Source: Treponema sp.
GTDB lineage: Bacteria > Spirochaetota > Spirochaetia > Treponematales > Breznakiellaceae
Length of the DNA: 34,704 bases
NCBI GenBank assembly: GCA_031276815.1
Contig: JAISMJ010000055.1
Span: 1 to 34,704, forward strand
Reading direction: 5' to 3'
This document shows, piece by piece, positions 7,996-15,953 of the stretch. Position numbers and translations under genes: made by a program. How positions within the stretch are numbered: the first letter of the stretch is position 1; every line of letters starts with the position of its first letter. A model generated the notes under the pieces. The model did no database searches. It was not told the DNA's origin and saw only the letters and a list, made by a program, of their open reading frames with translations.

Positions 7996-9450
7996 TTACC
8001 TTTTGCCATTAGACTCTTTTATCATTCTGATAAGGCTCTGTATGGTTGAATCAAGCGTCGGGTCTGTTTGTATGCGTTCTCTGATCTTGTTGCATGAGTG
8101 CATCGCCGTAGTATGATCCCGTCCGCCGAAAGCCTGCCCTATCTCGGTTGTAGAAAATTCGGTGATTTCACGGGATATATAGATGGCGAGCTGACGTGGA
8201 AACACCACGTTTTGAGATTTTTTCTTTCCTTTAAGATCATCAGGCGTTATTTTGAAATAATCCGCTACTACCCGTTGAATGATATCTATGGACATATTGA
8301 TTTGCTTTGGAGTCGCAAACAGGTCTTTGAGCTGCTGATGTGCAATTTCAACAGTTATGATTTTCCCAACTAGATCGGCATAGGCGATCAATGTAGTGAG
8401 CGCTGCTTCAAGATCACGGACATTCGACGAGACGTTTTTGCTTATAAGGGCGAGTACGTCATCGGGTATAACTACATTTTTTGATTCCGCCTTCTTTTTT
8501 AGAATAGCGTACCGTGTCTCGTAATTTGGCGGCTGAAGGTCTATGTTGAGACCTCGTTCAAACCGCGACCGCAGGCGATCTGAAATTTTTTTCAATTCCG
8601 TAGCAGGACGGTCGCAAGTAAAAACAATCTGTTTGTTCGATTCGTAAAGGGTATTAAACGTGTGAAAAAGCTCTTCTTGAAGTCCTTCTTTTTCTTGAAC
8701 AAAGTGAACATCGTCCATGAGCAATACGTCAACGTAGCGGTACTTCTTTTTGAAGGAACTCATATTTTTTTCTTTAAGCGCGTCAACGTACTCATTTAGG
8801 AAAGTTTCAGTATTGATATACACGATTTTTGTTTCGGGAGCATTGGCATATACATAGTTTCCGATTGCCTGTAGAAGATGCGTTTTTCCAAGCCCCACAC
8901 CGCCGTATAAGAAAAACGGATTATATGTAACACCCGGGTTCTTCGCTATGGCTATTGCCGCATTTGCCGCAAAACTATTGTTATCCCCGATGACATAGGC
9001 GTCAAAGGTGTAATCCGCTTTTAGCTGTGGATGTCGTTTCGTTGTAGTATGAGCGGATGGAACTGACGAAACATCTCTGTACGTCATCTGATATGAGAGA
9101 GCGCTGTCCGGTTTCTCTTTTTTTTCTTTACATTCACCGGTTGTATCTGTAGTTGGAGCCTCCGGATTGGATTGAACCATTGTCTTTTTTGGCTGTTGTT
9201 GTACAATTTCAAAGACGAGTCCTATGTCTTTTTCGATTACCATTTTGAGCTTTTCTTCAATACGAGTTTTATATCGCCGTTTTACTTCTTCACGGTAAAA
9301 ATTTGAGGGTACGCCTAAACTGATGGTGTTTTCCGTCGCGCCGAGGTATTCTAAAAGCGTAAACCAGCGTGAAAATTCTTGCTCACCGAGTTCCTCTATC
9401 ATTTGATTCAAGATTTCTTTCCAAAAAAATTCGTAATTCCAATCTGCCAT
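7996..9450 (-). CDS. dnaA: Chromosomal replication initiator DnaA
   Basis: All four DnaA domains are visible. Domain I (WNYEFFWKEILNQMIEEL through about residue 75) is followed by a variable Lys/Glu/Thr-rich linker. The AAA+ domain has Walker A GGVGLGKT at 183-190 and Walker B LLMDDVHF with D246-D247. The arginine-rich RLRSRFERGLNIDLQPP segment follows. The C-terminal DNA-binding domain carries the signature FGGRDHTTAMHSCNKI. The 484-residue length is normal. The ATG at 9450 is preceded by AAGGAAA. An extended -10 promoter (9518-9546) lies upstream, with a DnaA-box-like site (9500-9508) just inside the transcript, consistent with autoregulation. Confidence 0.98.
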   Translation of the reverse strand: MADWNYEFFWKEILNQMIEELGEQEFSRWFTLLEYLGATENTISLGVPSNFYREEVKRRYKTRIEEKLKMVIEKDIGLVFEIVQQQPKKTMVQSNPEAPTTDTTGECKEKKEKPDSALSYQMTYRDVSSVPSAHTTTKRHPQLKADYTFDAYVIGDNNSFAANAAIAIAKNPGVTYNPFFLYGGVGLGKTHLLQAIGNYVYANAPETKIVYINTETFLNEYVDALKEKNMSSFKKKYRYVDVLLMDDVHFVQEKEGLQEELFHTFNTLYESNKQIVFTCDRPATELKKISDRLRSRFERGLNIDLQPPNYETRYAILKKKAESKNVVIPDDVLALISKNVSSNVRDLEAALTTLIAYADLVGKIITVEIAHQQLKDLFATPKQINMSIDIIQRVVADYFKITPDDLKGKKKSQNVVFPRQLAIYISREITEFSTTEIGQAFGGRDHTTAMHSCNKIRERIQTDPTLDSTIQSLIRMIKESNGKR

Positions 9451-9517
9451 AGCATTTCCTTTTTTCTTATTCTATTAAAAATTTACAAACATTCACATGT
9501 TTTCCACAATAATCGCC

Positions 9518-9546
9518 ATTATAGCATACTTGAGCGATTTTGTCAT
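9518..9546 (-). promoter_or_regulatory. dnaA promoter
   Basis: Reverse strand ATGACA (9546-9541), 17-nt spacer, TGC-TATAAT (extended -10, TATAAT at 9523-9518). The predicted start near 9511 gives a leader of about 60 nt before the dnaA ATG. A DnaA-box-like TTTTCCACA lies immediately downstream. Confidence 0.65.
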
Positions 9547-9577
9547 ACCAAAACACAGTGATTTATGATTTTTATAT

Positions 9578-9612
9578 AAAATCTTATATAATAAAGAATT
9601 ATATAAGATTTT
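9578..9612. repeat. AT-rich perfect inverted repeat (15-bp arms)
   Basis: AAAATCTTATATAAT (9578-9592), spacer AAAGA, ATTATATAAGATTTT (9598-9612). It sits within the candidate origin. It could be a melting element or a protein-binding dyad; there is no GC stem to suggest a terminator. Confidence 0.75.
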
Positions 9613-9754
9613 AACAGTATTTCCAAACTTAAACTGTGAATTTTTATACATTCTCCGCTTGTTTAACTATTTTGATGTGCAAATAGACCAATTTATACAC
9701 ATGTTATGCACATACTGAAGATACTGATATTTGCTATACAGATGAAGACGTTAC

Positions 9755-9783
9755 TTGTTTTCTATAAGGAAAGAGCATATAAT
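9755..9783 (+). promoter_or_regulatory. Promoter abutting the mscS start
   Basis: TTGTTT (9755-9760), 17-nt spacer, TATAAT (9778-9783). The predicted start is about 9790, only 2 nt before the ATG at 9792. AAGGAAA (9767-9773) lies inside the promoter spacer and would not be transcribed from it. Confidence 0.5.
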
Positions 9784-9791
9784 TAAACACT

Positions 9792-11126
9792 ATGAAGAAT
9801 CTACGGCTTATGTGTATATCTTTTTTTATTCTTTCTGGTTCAGCGCTGTTTGCCCAGACAGATACTGTGGAAGCAACGGTTGAATCAAATGTTTCTTCCA
9901 TGCTGAACAGATTTATCGGAACAAACATACTTATCAGAATCGGCGTTGCCGTTGCAGTGATCGTCCTCATGGTTCTCCTCACCCGCTTGGTAAGTTATCT
10001 TTTTATAAAATTACAGAATCAAATACAAGACGGCGCAAACATCAAGCCCATTGTTTTCAAGAAATATACGCTTTTTGATTCGCAGCAAATAGCGAAGGCG
10101 CTCTTTTTTCTATTAAAAATACTCAAATATGTCGCGTATATATTGATCATTTATTTAACCCTGCCCATGCTCTTCGGTATTTTTGAACAAACCCGCGGCG
10201 TTGCGGCGAAACTGATCGGCTATATTGTTTCCCCTGTCAGAAACATGGCGCTTGCAATCGTCAGGTACGTTCCCAATCTTATAACTATCGCGATTACTAT
10301 GGCGGCGGCCCATTATACGATAAAAGCGGTGAAGTTTTTTATCGCGCAGATTGAAAAAGGCAACCTGGTCATACCGGGATTTTACGCGGACTGGGCTCAA
10401 CCAACCTTTAATATACTGCGGATATTGATATACGCCTTCACCATTATCCTCATATATCCGCTCTTGCCCAATTCTGAATCCGATATTTTCAAAGGCGTTT
10501 CCGTATTTGTCGGCATTTTATTCTCGTTAGGTTCAACGTCTGTTATTGGCAATCTTGTCGGGGGCATTGTCGTTACCTACATGAGACCCTTCAAATTGGG
10601 CGATCGGATAAAGATCGGCGATATTGTAGGGTTTGTGGTGGAGAAATCCGCAACGGTAACGCGGCTGCGTACGCATAAGAACGAATATATTACCTTCCCC
10701 AACTCTACGATACTTACTTCAAGCATTACCAATTACAATTTTTCAGTGGATAACGAAAACGATCACGGGCTCATCCTGCATGTGGATATTACGTTTGGAT
10801 ACTCTACCCCCTGGCAGACGGTACATTCGATACTCATTGAATCCGCGCTCAAGACGGACTATGTGGAACATAACCCCATGCCCTTCGTACTACAGACTAA
10901 ATTGGATGACTTTTATGCACATTATGAACTAAACGTATACACGAAAGCGATTGAGAAGGTGCCGGCGGTATATTCAGAAGTGTATAAAAATATCCAAAAC
11001 GGTTTCTACGATGCCGGTTTGGATATGACCGTCTCCTATTTCCGTTCTACTATACCGTATACCGCTCCGTTTGCCGAAGCGAAACCCGTACAGGAGCCGG
11101 AAGAACAAGATGACGAGAAAAGGTAA
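9792..11126 (+). CDS. MscS-family mechanosensitive ion channel (444 aa)
   Basis: MscS channels release solutes on hypo-osmotic shock. An N-terminal signal-like segment ending in ALFAQ (residues 1-22) is followed by four or more hydrophobic spans at about 45-65, 103-130, 155-180 and 205-225. The conserved pore and beta-domain core is ILFSLGSTSVIGNLVGGIVV, then MRPFKLGDRIKIGDIVGFV and ITFPNSTILTSSITNYNF. The length exceeds E. coli MscS (286 aa) because of the extra N-terminal membrane part. There is no Shine-Dalgarno at the ATG, and the promoter -10 ends 8 nt before it, so the transcript may be essentially leaderless. Confidence 0.9.
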   Translation: MKNLRLMCISFFILSGSALFAQTDTVEATVESNVSSMLNRFIGTNILIRIGVAVAVIVLMVLLTRLVSYLFIKLQNQIQDGANIKPIVFKKYTLFDSQQIAKALFFLLKILKYVAYILIIYLTLPMLFGIFEQTRGVAAKLIGYIVSPVRNMALAIVRYVPNLITIAITMAAAHYTIKAVKFFIAQIEKGNLVIPGFYADWAQPTFNILRILIYAFTIILIYPLLPNSESDIFKGVSVFVGILFSLGSTSVIGNLVGGIVVTYMRPFKLGDRIKIGDIVGFVVEKSATVTRLRTHKNEYITFPNSTILTSSITNYNFSVDNENDHGLILHVDITFGYSTPWQTVHSILIESALKTDYVEHNPMPFVLQTKLDDFYAHYELNVYTKAIEKVPAVYSEVYKNIQNGFYDAGLDMTVSYFRSTIPYTAPFAEAKPVQEPEEQDDEKR

Positions 11127-11145
11127 ATTCCCCTTTGTTATTTCT

Positions 11146-11173
11146 TGAGTAATTACCGGACTTATTATATACT
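11146..11173 (+). promoter_or_regulatory. Promoter of the adenylate cyclase gene
   Basis: TTGAGT (11146-11151), 16-nt spacer, TATACT (11168-11173). Counting the usual distance, transcription would start at the A of the ATG (11180), implying a leaderless mRNA. No Shine-Dalgarno is present. Confidence 0.5.
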
Positions 11174-11179
11174 GTTGTT

Positions 11180-12844
11180 ATGAAGATCAGAATCAAAATT
11201 TTGTGTATTGTTGTTCCTCTTTTGGCGCTCGCCGTTATAATGGTTGGCGGCGCGTCATATTTTTTAGCGGTAACTGCGGTAAACAAATTGGCGATTGGAT
11301 CCTTGAATTTCAAAACCGAAGAAGTCATAAGTTACGCTGAAGGACAGTGGAATCTTCTCGTTGATAATAACATGGTTGGTAATCTCTCAATGGAAGCTGC
11401 GGCAAAAATTGCGATTGAAGATTTCGCGCGAGGCATACTCCGCAGCCCCACCGAGGTTATTTTTGCGATTGACGAAGCGGCGCATATCGCCATGATGGCG
11501 GGCGATACCACTATCTTGCCGGAAGAAGCCGTCGCTCTTCTTGACAGCACTCAAGTCAAACAAGAAGCAAGAAATTTCTTTTTCACGCGGATCAACGGCT
11601 TTGAGCGTGTTGTCTATACCATGCCGTTTCCGCCTTTTGGGTGGCAGATTTTTGTTACTGAGGAACGGAGTCAATTCTACGGACCCGTCGAGCAGATATT
11701 CAGAACATCGGTTTTTATATTGATCGGCACCCTGATAATCGGCGTTTTGTTCCTCTTTATGATGACGAACTACCTCACCGAGCCCATAGAAAGCGTAGTT
11801 TCCACCATGAAGTACATTATTGAAAAGAACGATTTCACAAAAACGGTTCCTCTTTACTACAAAGATGAAATCGGAGAGCTCTCATACACATTTAATATCA
11901 TGATTCAAAATCTGGATATAGCCTATAAGCAGATAAAAGCCTATGCATTTGACGCTGCGGTTGCGCAGCGGCGTGAGCGGAAAATCAGAAACATATTTCA
12001 ACTCTACGTACCTGCAAATGTTATTGACGAGCTATTTGCTAGTCCTGAAACCATGCTACTCGGCGCAAACCGTGACATTGCCATTCTTTTCTCGGATATA
12101 CGCAGCTTTACTACGATTTCCGAAAAGATGAGACCGGACGATATGGTCAATTCACTCAACCGCTACTTCAATGTTATGGTGAACATCATCATGGACAGAG
12201 AGGGCATTGTGGATAAATACATCGGCGACGCCATTATGGCTATCTTCGGGGCGCCGGTGATGCATGAAAACGACGCCCTTTCCGCGGTGTTAGCCGGTCT
12301 TGAAATGAGTGAGAAGCTGGATGAGTTCAACGCCATACAAATAAAACTCGGTGCGCCGGAATTCCGCATCGGTATCGGTATCAATTACGGCATTGTAACG
12401 GTGGGAAATATCGGGTGCGAGCGGAAAATGAACTATACGGTCATCGGCGACTCGGTGAATCTTGCGTCCCGTCTTGAAGGTCTCACCAAGATATACAAAG
12501 AACCGTTTCTTTTTTCCGAGAGCGTATACGAACAGATCAAAGGCGCGTTGCCATGCAGAACCATTGATCGCGTGGCGGTGAAGGGAAAAACGCTGGGAGT
12601 GCCGGTTCTCACCGCGCGAAGAAGTATAACGCCGGTGGAACAAGAGGCGTGGAACTTTCATGAACATGCGGTAACCTTGTACTATGAGCGGCGGTTCAAG
12701 GAATCTCTTGCGGTTTTTGAAAAAGTATGCCTGCTGCTTCCCAATGATCTCGCTTCAGCTCGTTATATTGAGCGCTGCAAGCGGTATATACAAGCGCCGC
12801 CTCCCGAACAATGGAACGGTGTGGAGATCATGTACGAAAAATGA
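11180..12844 (+). CDS. Membrane-bound class III adenylate cyclase with HAMP domain (554 aa)
   Basis: The protein predictably converts ATP to cyclic AMP. Transmembrane segments at about 7-33 and 177-199 flank a periplasmic sensor region. A HAMP linker follows (TEPIESVVSTMKYIIEKND to FNIMIQ, about 200-252), then the cyclase domain (about 296-450). Metal-binding aspartates are D306 (FSDIRSFTTISE) and D350 (KYIGDAIMAIFGAP), with the adenine-contacting Lys at K346. YTVIGDSVNLASRLEGL provides the Asn/Arg transition-state region. A TPR-like C-terminal tail (FHEHAVTLYYERRFKESLAVF) is common in spirochaete cyclases. The next gene's start overlaps its stop by 4 bp. What the periplasmic part senses is unknown. 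Confidence 0.93.
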   Translation: MKIRIKILCIVVPLLALAVIMVGGASYFLAVTAVNKLAIGSLNFKTEEVISYAEGQWNLLVDNNMVGNLSMEAAAKIAIEDFARGILRSPTEVIFAIDEAAHIAMMAGDTTILPEEAVALLDSTQVKQEARNFFFTRINGFERVVYTMPFPPFGWQIFVTEERSQFYGPVEQIFRTSVFILIGTLIIGVLFLFMMTNYLTEPIESVVSTMKYIIEKNDFTKTVPLYYKDEIGELSYTFNIMIQNLDIAYKQIKAYAFDAAVAQRRERKIRNIFQLYVPANVIDELFASPETMLLGANRDIAILFSDIRSFTTISEKMRPDDMVNSLNRYFNVMVNIIMDREGIVDKYIGDAIMAIFGAPVMHENDALSAVLAGLEMSEKLDEFNAIQIKLGAPEFRIGIGINYGIVTVGNIGCERKMNYTVIGDSVNLASRLEGLTKIYKEPFLFSESVYEQIKGALPCRTIDRVAVKGKTLGVPVLTARRSITPVEQEAWNFHEHAVTLYYERRFKESLAVFEKVCLLLPNDLASARYIERCKRYIQAPPPEQWNGVEIMYEK

Positions 12845-14091
12845 ATGTTTTCAATGTTTTTAAATTTTTTACGTTTTTAAAAGCCTCGTGTACAAGCTGT
12901 ATGTTGTTGGTAGTATCGCTTTATCTTCCGGCTGACGCCGGCGTGGACGCTACGGCAACCATCCGTGAATCGGCGGCGGTTCTTCTGCTCTACCATCACG
13001 GGAGAGATCAAGCTCCGCCGGATTTATACGATGCCATTGACTATACGGCGTACGCGGTTGACGCGGCGTTTTATGAAGCGGGTATAGAGGTGATGCTGCC
13101 GTACATCAGGAGCGCGACGGATGATTTCTCGTCCGAGACGCTCCAGCAGGTTTGTGAAGATGCGGGCGTCCGCTGGGCGCTCACCGTATATACCACATAC
13201 GGCAATGACCGTCTGTCGTGGCGTTTCTCCGTATATGATGCGGTTGACGCCTGTATCCGGGTAAGCGAAACGTTTTGGACGCCGTTGTACGTAGGACTCG
13301 CAACCGACGGTTCCATTGATAGTTCCGTAGAAAGGCTCATTCAGCACTATCACGGCTCTTTCTTCTCGTCCGAGTTTGACGGAAACGTCGCAGTATCCAT
13401 CCCCCAAACGTTTATCGCGCCTGAAGACGGCATTGAAGTCTTTTTCGGCGATACAAACGGCGTTTCTGCGGGAATCGTTCACGATCACAAGCTTACCGCG
13501 CCGCTTTTTCTCTTTGTAGAAGGGGTGCCAGTGTTTGGAACAGCCGTCAAACCCGGTTATTGGGAGCATCCCTTTGAAATTTCCGTGGGCGTTACCGAAA
13601 AGCCGGTTTCCCTCGCTAAACCGCTCAAGAAGATGCGGCACGCCGCCGGCGTTATGACCGACATCAGAGGCATCCCCACAACGCCGGTTAAGTACGGAGC
13701 GGGTTTTGAGTACCGGTTGTATCCTGTACTCGACCGCTGGTTTTTCAAAACCGGCTATTCGATGTGGCAGGAAGCGCTGCCCCTGAATCCTGATCGGGGA
13801 CGCCTCTATCAGGAACTGCGCTTTGGAACCGGTTTGTATCTCTTGCCGGACAGAACATTCCCGTTCCGTGCGCTGGCAGGAACCGGCGTATCGGTTGTTT
13901 TTGTAAACGGGACCGTCAATTTCCTTGCCGATCCCCTGTGGTTCGGCGCGGAATATCATTTTTCCCGTTTTGCCCTTATAAGCGAAGTCCGGCTGCCCTC
14001 AGTGTTTACCTATTCGAGACATGCCTTTGGAGGCGGCGAAGCGCCTGATTTTGGGTATAGCGTCTCCTTTGGAATACTACTGAAATGGTGA
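12841..14091 (+). CDS. Exported, probably outer-membrane barrel-like protein (417 aa)
   Basis: The ATG at 12841 overlaps the cyclase stop (ATGA) and opens a signal peptide (FKFFTFLKAS through LLVVSLYLPADAG). A start at 12811 is open but would bury the signal behind ten polar residues. No family is recognised. The N-terminal half has repeating alpha/beta character (DLYDAIDYTAYAVDAAFYEA and so on). The C-terminal 170 residues alternate aromatic and polar residues (RLYPVLDRWFFKTGYSMWQE, FGAEYHF) and end in a Trp after a hydrophobic strand, like outer-membrane beta-barrels. Translational coupling to the adenylate cyclase suggests a shared envelope-related role. It has the same general architecture as the next gene. 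Confidence 0.65.
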   Translation: MNVFNVFKFFTFLKASCTSCMLLVVSLYLPADAGVDATATIRESAAVLLLYHHGRDQAPPDLYDAIDYTAYAVDAAFYEAGIEVMLPYIRSATDDFSSETLQQVCEDAGVRWALTVYTTYGNDRLSWRFSVYDAVDACIRVSETFWTPLYVGLATDGSIDSSVERLIQHYHGSFFSSEFDGNVAVSIPQTFIAPEDGIEVFFGDTNGVSAGIVHDHKLTAPLFLFVEGVPVFGTAVKPGYWEHPFEISVGVTEKPVSLAKPLKKMRHAAGVMTDIRGIPTTPVKYGAGFEYRLYPVLDRWFFKTGYSMWQEALPLNPDRGRLYQELRFGTGLYLLPDRTFPFRALAGTGVSVVFVNGTVNFLADPLWFGAEYHFSRFALISEVRLPSVFTYSRHAFGGGEAPDFGYSVSFGILLKW

Positions 14092-14229
14092 GGATATACT
14101 CCGGTCAGTACAATAACCGCACATCGCGCCGTTCAAACGGTAGTTGAAGTCGCATCACGTATTATAATGCGCGGAGCTGCGGCGCCTTTCGCGGACGCAT
14201 AGATTGAAACAAACATAGAGGAGAATAGT

Positions 14230-15630
14230 ATGAGCGGTGATTTTTTGCCGGCGGATGACTCCGGTTGCGATGCTTTTTTCAGCGCTTTTTGCCTACAGGT
14301 AAAACGATGGGGCTGTGTTGTAGTGATTTTTTCTTCTTTTTCTTTAATGGCGGCAACGACGCTCGCCGCGCAAGAAAGCGCTGCGTCTGATGACGACATC
14401 CCCGGCTATCTCATGGGAAGCGTTAATGTTCTGTACCGGTTTCAGATAGCCGGTGATTTTTATTATCTTGCCCGTGAAGCGGGCGTCTATGTGTGGGACG
14501 ATTACGCCGGCAATTTTCCCTCTACTGAATTCTGGGCGTTCTCAATAGAATCGTATTTGAGCGGTACGGAGCATATCGCCCGCCTCTTCCGGTATGACAA
14601 CGAAACGGAAACTGCGGAGCCTCCTCTTGCGGAGGCAGCCCGCCGCAACATACCGGTTTTTGTTGATATATACGTTTCGGGGGATATTACCGCCGGAACG
14701 GTAACGGTACGCTATACGTTTACCGATCTCTTTTCGAGCCTGCACATCGTGGACAAGACGTTTACCGAATCCGTTCCTACGGAAGACGATCTGCTGTTGT
14801 ATTATTGGCTTCCTATTAAAACCGATCTAGCGAATTTTATCAAACCCATACTCAAACCGCTCTTTACGCTCTATGGTCCTGCGGGCGCAACCGTAACAGG
14901 GTTTACCGAAGAAGCGCTCGTCATACCCGAATCCGGCGTTCTCATTATTGACATTCCCTTACCCGGCACTTACGCATGGACGATGTCGCATGAACGCTAT
15001 GTTACCCGTAGCGGCATTGTCTTTGCCGATAAAGATAGACGTGAATGTACCCTTCCCAGCCAGAAGTTTTATCCCGCGTCTTTCGATATAGGCGTATTTC
15101 AAGCGCATTTTCCGGAATTCTGGTATACCCGTACGTTCAGAACCAGCAATTGGTTTTTCAGCGTCGGGTTGCAGCAACAGGTGATCAGTTTCTTTCCCGC
15201 GCGGAGCCGGAGCGACGAGCCATTGAAAACGAGTTTTAACCCTGCTCCGCTCATCATGCCCGGGGTTGCGGGAGGATACCGTTTTACCACAAAAAAACCC
15301 TATAGTCCGGTGCTCTACGTGCAGGGCATGGCGCAAGTCCGCATAAACGCCACTCATGTACAATGCAAAAGATCGGGCGGGCAACTCTGGTTCGATGATT
15401 TCTCGCCGTTAAGCCTTTCGTTGTATGTGGGATATGATTGGGAGCTGCCCATTCCGTTCATATTGTTTGCGGAAGCCGGCGCTTCCGTGTACTTGTTGCG
15501 AGAAGGCTATACCGCCTCGGCGTCCAAAGGATTGGACGATACGGGCTTTTTACAGCAGATCATAGGCGGTATAGTCTATATTGAACTGCCCTGTTTCAGA
15601 TTTGGAATAAGAATAAAGCTGCCCTTCTAG
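14230..15630 (+). CDS. Exported, probably outer-membrane barrel-like protein (466 aa)
   Basis: GAGGAG (about 14218-14223) precedes the ATG at 14230. The N terminus is unusual: about 28 polar residues before the hydrophobic signal core (CVVVIFSSFSLMAA, cleavage near LAAQES). The middle contains a PEGA-like beta segment (GVLIIDIPLPGTYAWTMSHE, then the basic DKDRRECTLPSQ). The C-terminal half alternates hydrophobic and polar residues and ends in a terminal Phe, as in outer-membrane barrels. Layout resembles the preceding gene, so the two may be distant paralogues. A TATAAT at 14163-14168 may serve it, although no -35 at good spacing is visible. No specific function can be assigned. Confidence 0.6.
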   Translation: MSGDFLPADDSGCDAFFSAFCLQVKRWGCVVVIFSSFSLMAATTLAAQESAASDDDIPGYLMGSVNVLYRFQIAGDFYYLAREAGVYVWDDYAGNFPSTEFWAFSIESYLSGTEHIARLFRYDNETETAEPPLAEAARRNIPVFVDIYVSGDITAGTVTVRYTFTDLFSSLHIVDKTFTESVPTEDDLLLYYWLPIKTDLANFIKPILKPLFTLYGPAGATVTGFTEEALVIPESGVLIIDIPLPGTYAWTMSHERYVTRSGIVFADKDRRECTLPSQKFYPASFDIGVFQAHFPEFWYTRTFRTSNWFFSVGLQQQVISFFPARSRSDEPLKTSFNPAPLIMPGVAGGYRFTTKKPYSPVLYVQGMAQVRINATHVQCKRSGGQLWFDDFSPLSLSLYVGYDWELPIPFILFAEAGASVYLLREGYTASASKGLDDTGFLQQIIGGIVYIELPCFRFGIRIKLPF

Positions 15631-15641
15631 GCGCTGTCAGC

Positions 15642-15851
15642 ATGGTTAGCGGAAAGTCCGCTATGGTTAGTGGAAAGTCTACTATGGTTAGTAAAACTTT
15701 CGCTATGGTTAGTGGAAAGTCCGCTAGGTGTAGTGGAAGTTCCGCTATGATTAGTAGAACTTCCGCTAGGTGTAGTAGAAAGTCCGCTATGGTTAGTAAA
15801 ACTTTCGCTAGGGTTAGTGGAAGTTCCGCTATGGTTAGCGGAAAGTCCGCT
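15642..15851 (+). repeat. Ten tandem 21-bp hairpin-forming repeats
   Basis: There are ten contiguous units of exactly 21 bp. Units 1 and 10 are identical (ATGGTTAGCGGAAAGTCCGCT), as are units 3 and 8. Each unit contains AGYGGA-3 nt-TCCGCT or a variant. The stem is perfect in units 1 and 10 and kept by G-U type pairing in several others, so the transcript would form a row of ten small hairpins. Because 21 is divisible by 3, one frame stays open (heptapeptide MVSGKSA repeated, stop at 15863). No ribosome site supports a protein. The array fills the gap between the barrel-like gene and the double-TetR gene. Confidence 0.9.
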
Positions 15852-15920
15852 GCATGTACATAAAGATACTACTACGAAAATTTATTCAAAATTTTGTTGC
15901 CTTTGCGGTCAATAATTGTT

Positions 15921-15948
15921 ATCGTTATGTTAACGATTGTTCGTTAAC
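15921..15948 (+). promoter_or_regulatory. Overlapping palindromes, probable TetR operator
   Basis: Two perfect inverted repeats share a half-site: ATCGTTA-TGT-TAACGAT (15921-15937) and GTTAACG-6 nt-CGTTAAC (15929-15948). GTTAAC occurs twice, 14 bp apart. The element ends 5 bp before the ATG of the double-TetR gene, an ideal place for autorepression. A weak promoter (TTGCGG 15903-15908, 17 nt, TATGTT 15926-15931) would overlap it. Confidence 0.65.
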
Positions 15949-15953
15949 TATCT

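Larger units (their letters stand above)
9451..9754. other. Candidate replication origin (oriC) upstream of dnaA
   Basis: The interval is strongly A/T-rich and contains DnaA-box-like 9-mers: TTTTCCACA (9500-9508), TTATACACA (9693-9701) and TTATGCACA (9704-9712), the last two in tandem 2 bp apart. A long AT inverted repeat lies at 9578-9612. Genes diverge from here (dnaA left, mscS right), as expected at an origin. Boxes were called by eye against TTATNCACA, so this is a candidate, not a mapped origin. Confidence 0.55.

Noticed and set aside
12163-12667. Long open frames on the reverse strand of the cyclase, barrel-protein and RND genes
   Set aside because: They mirror the strong codon bias of the genes on the + strand and have no motifs or start signals of their own.
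15642-15863. A 73-residue protein made of the heptapeptide MVSGKSA, or a CRISPR array
   Set aside because: No ribosome site precedes it, and the open frame follows automatically from a 21-bp period. The repeats are contiguous without spacers, so it is not CRISPR.
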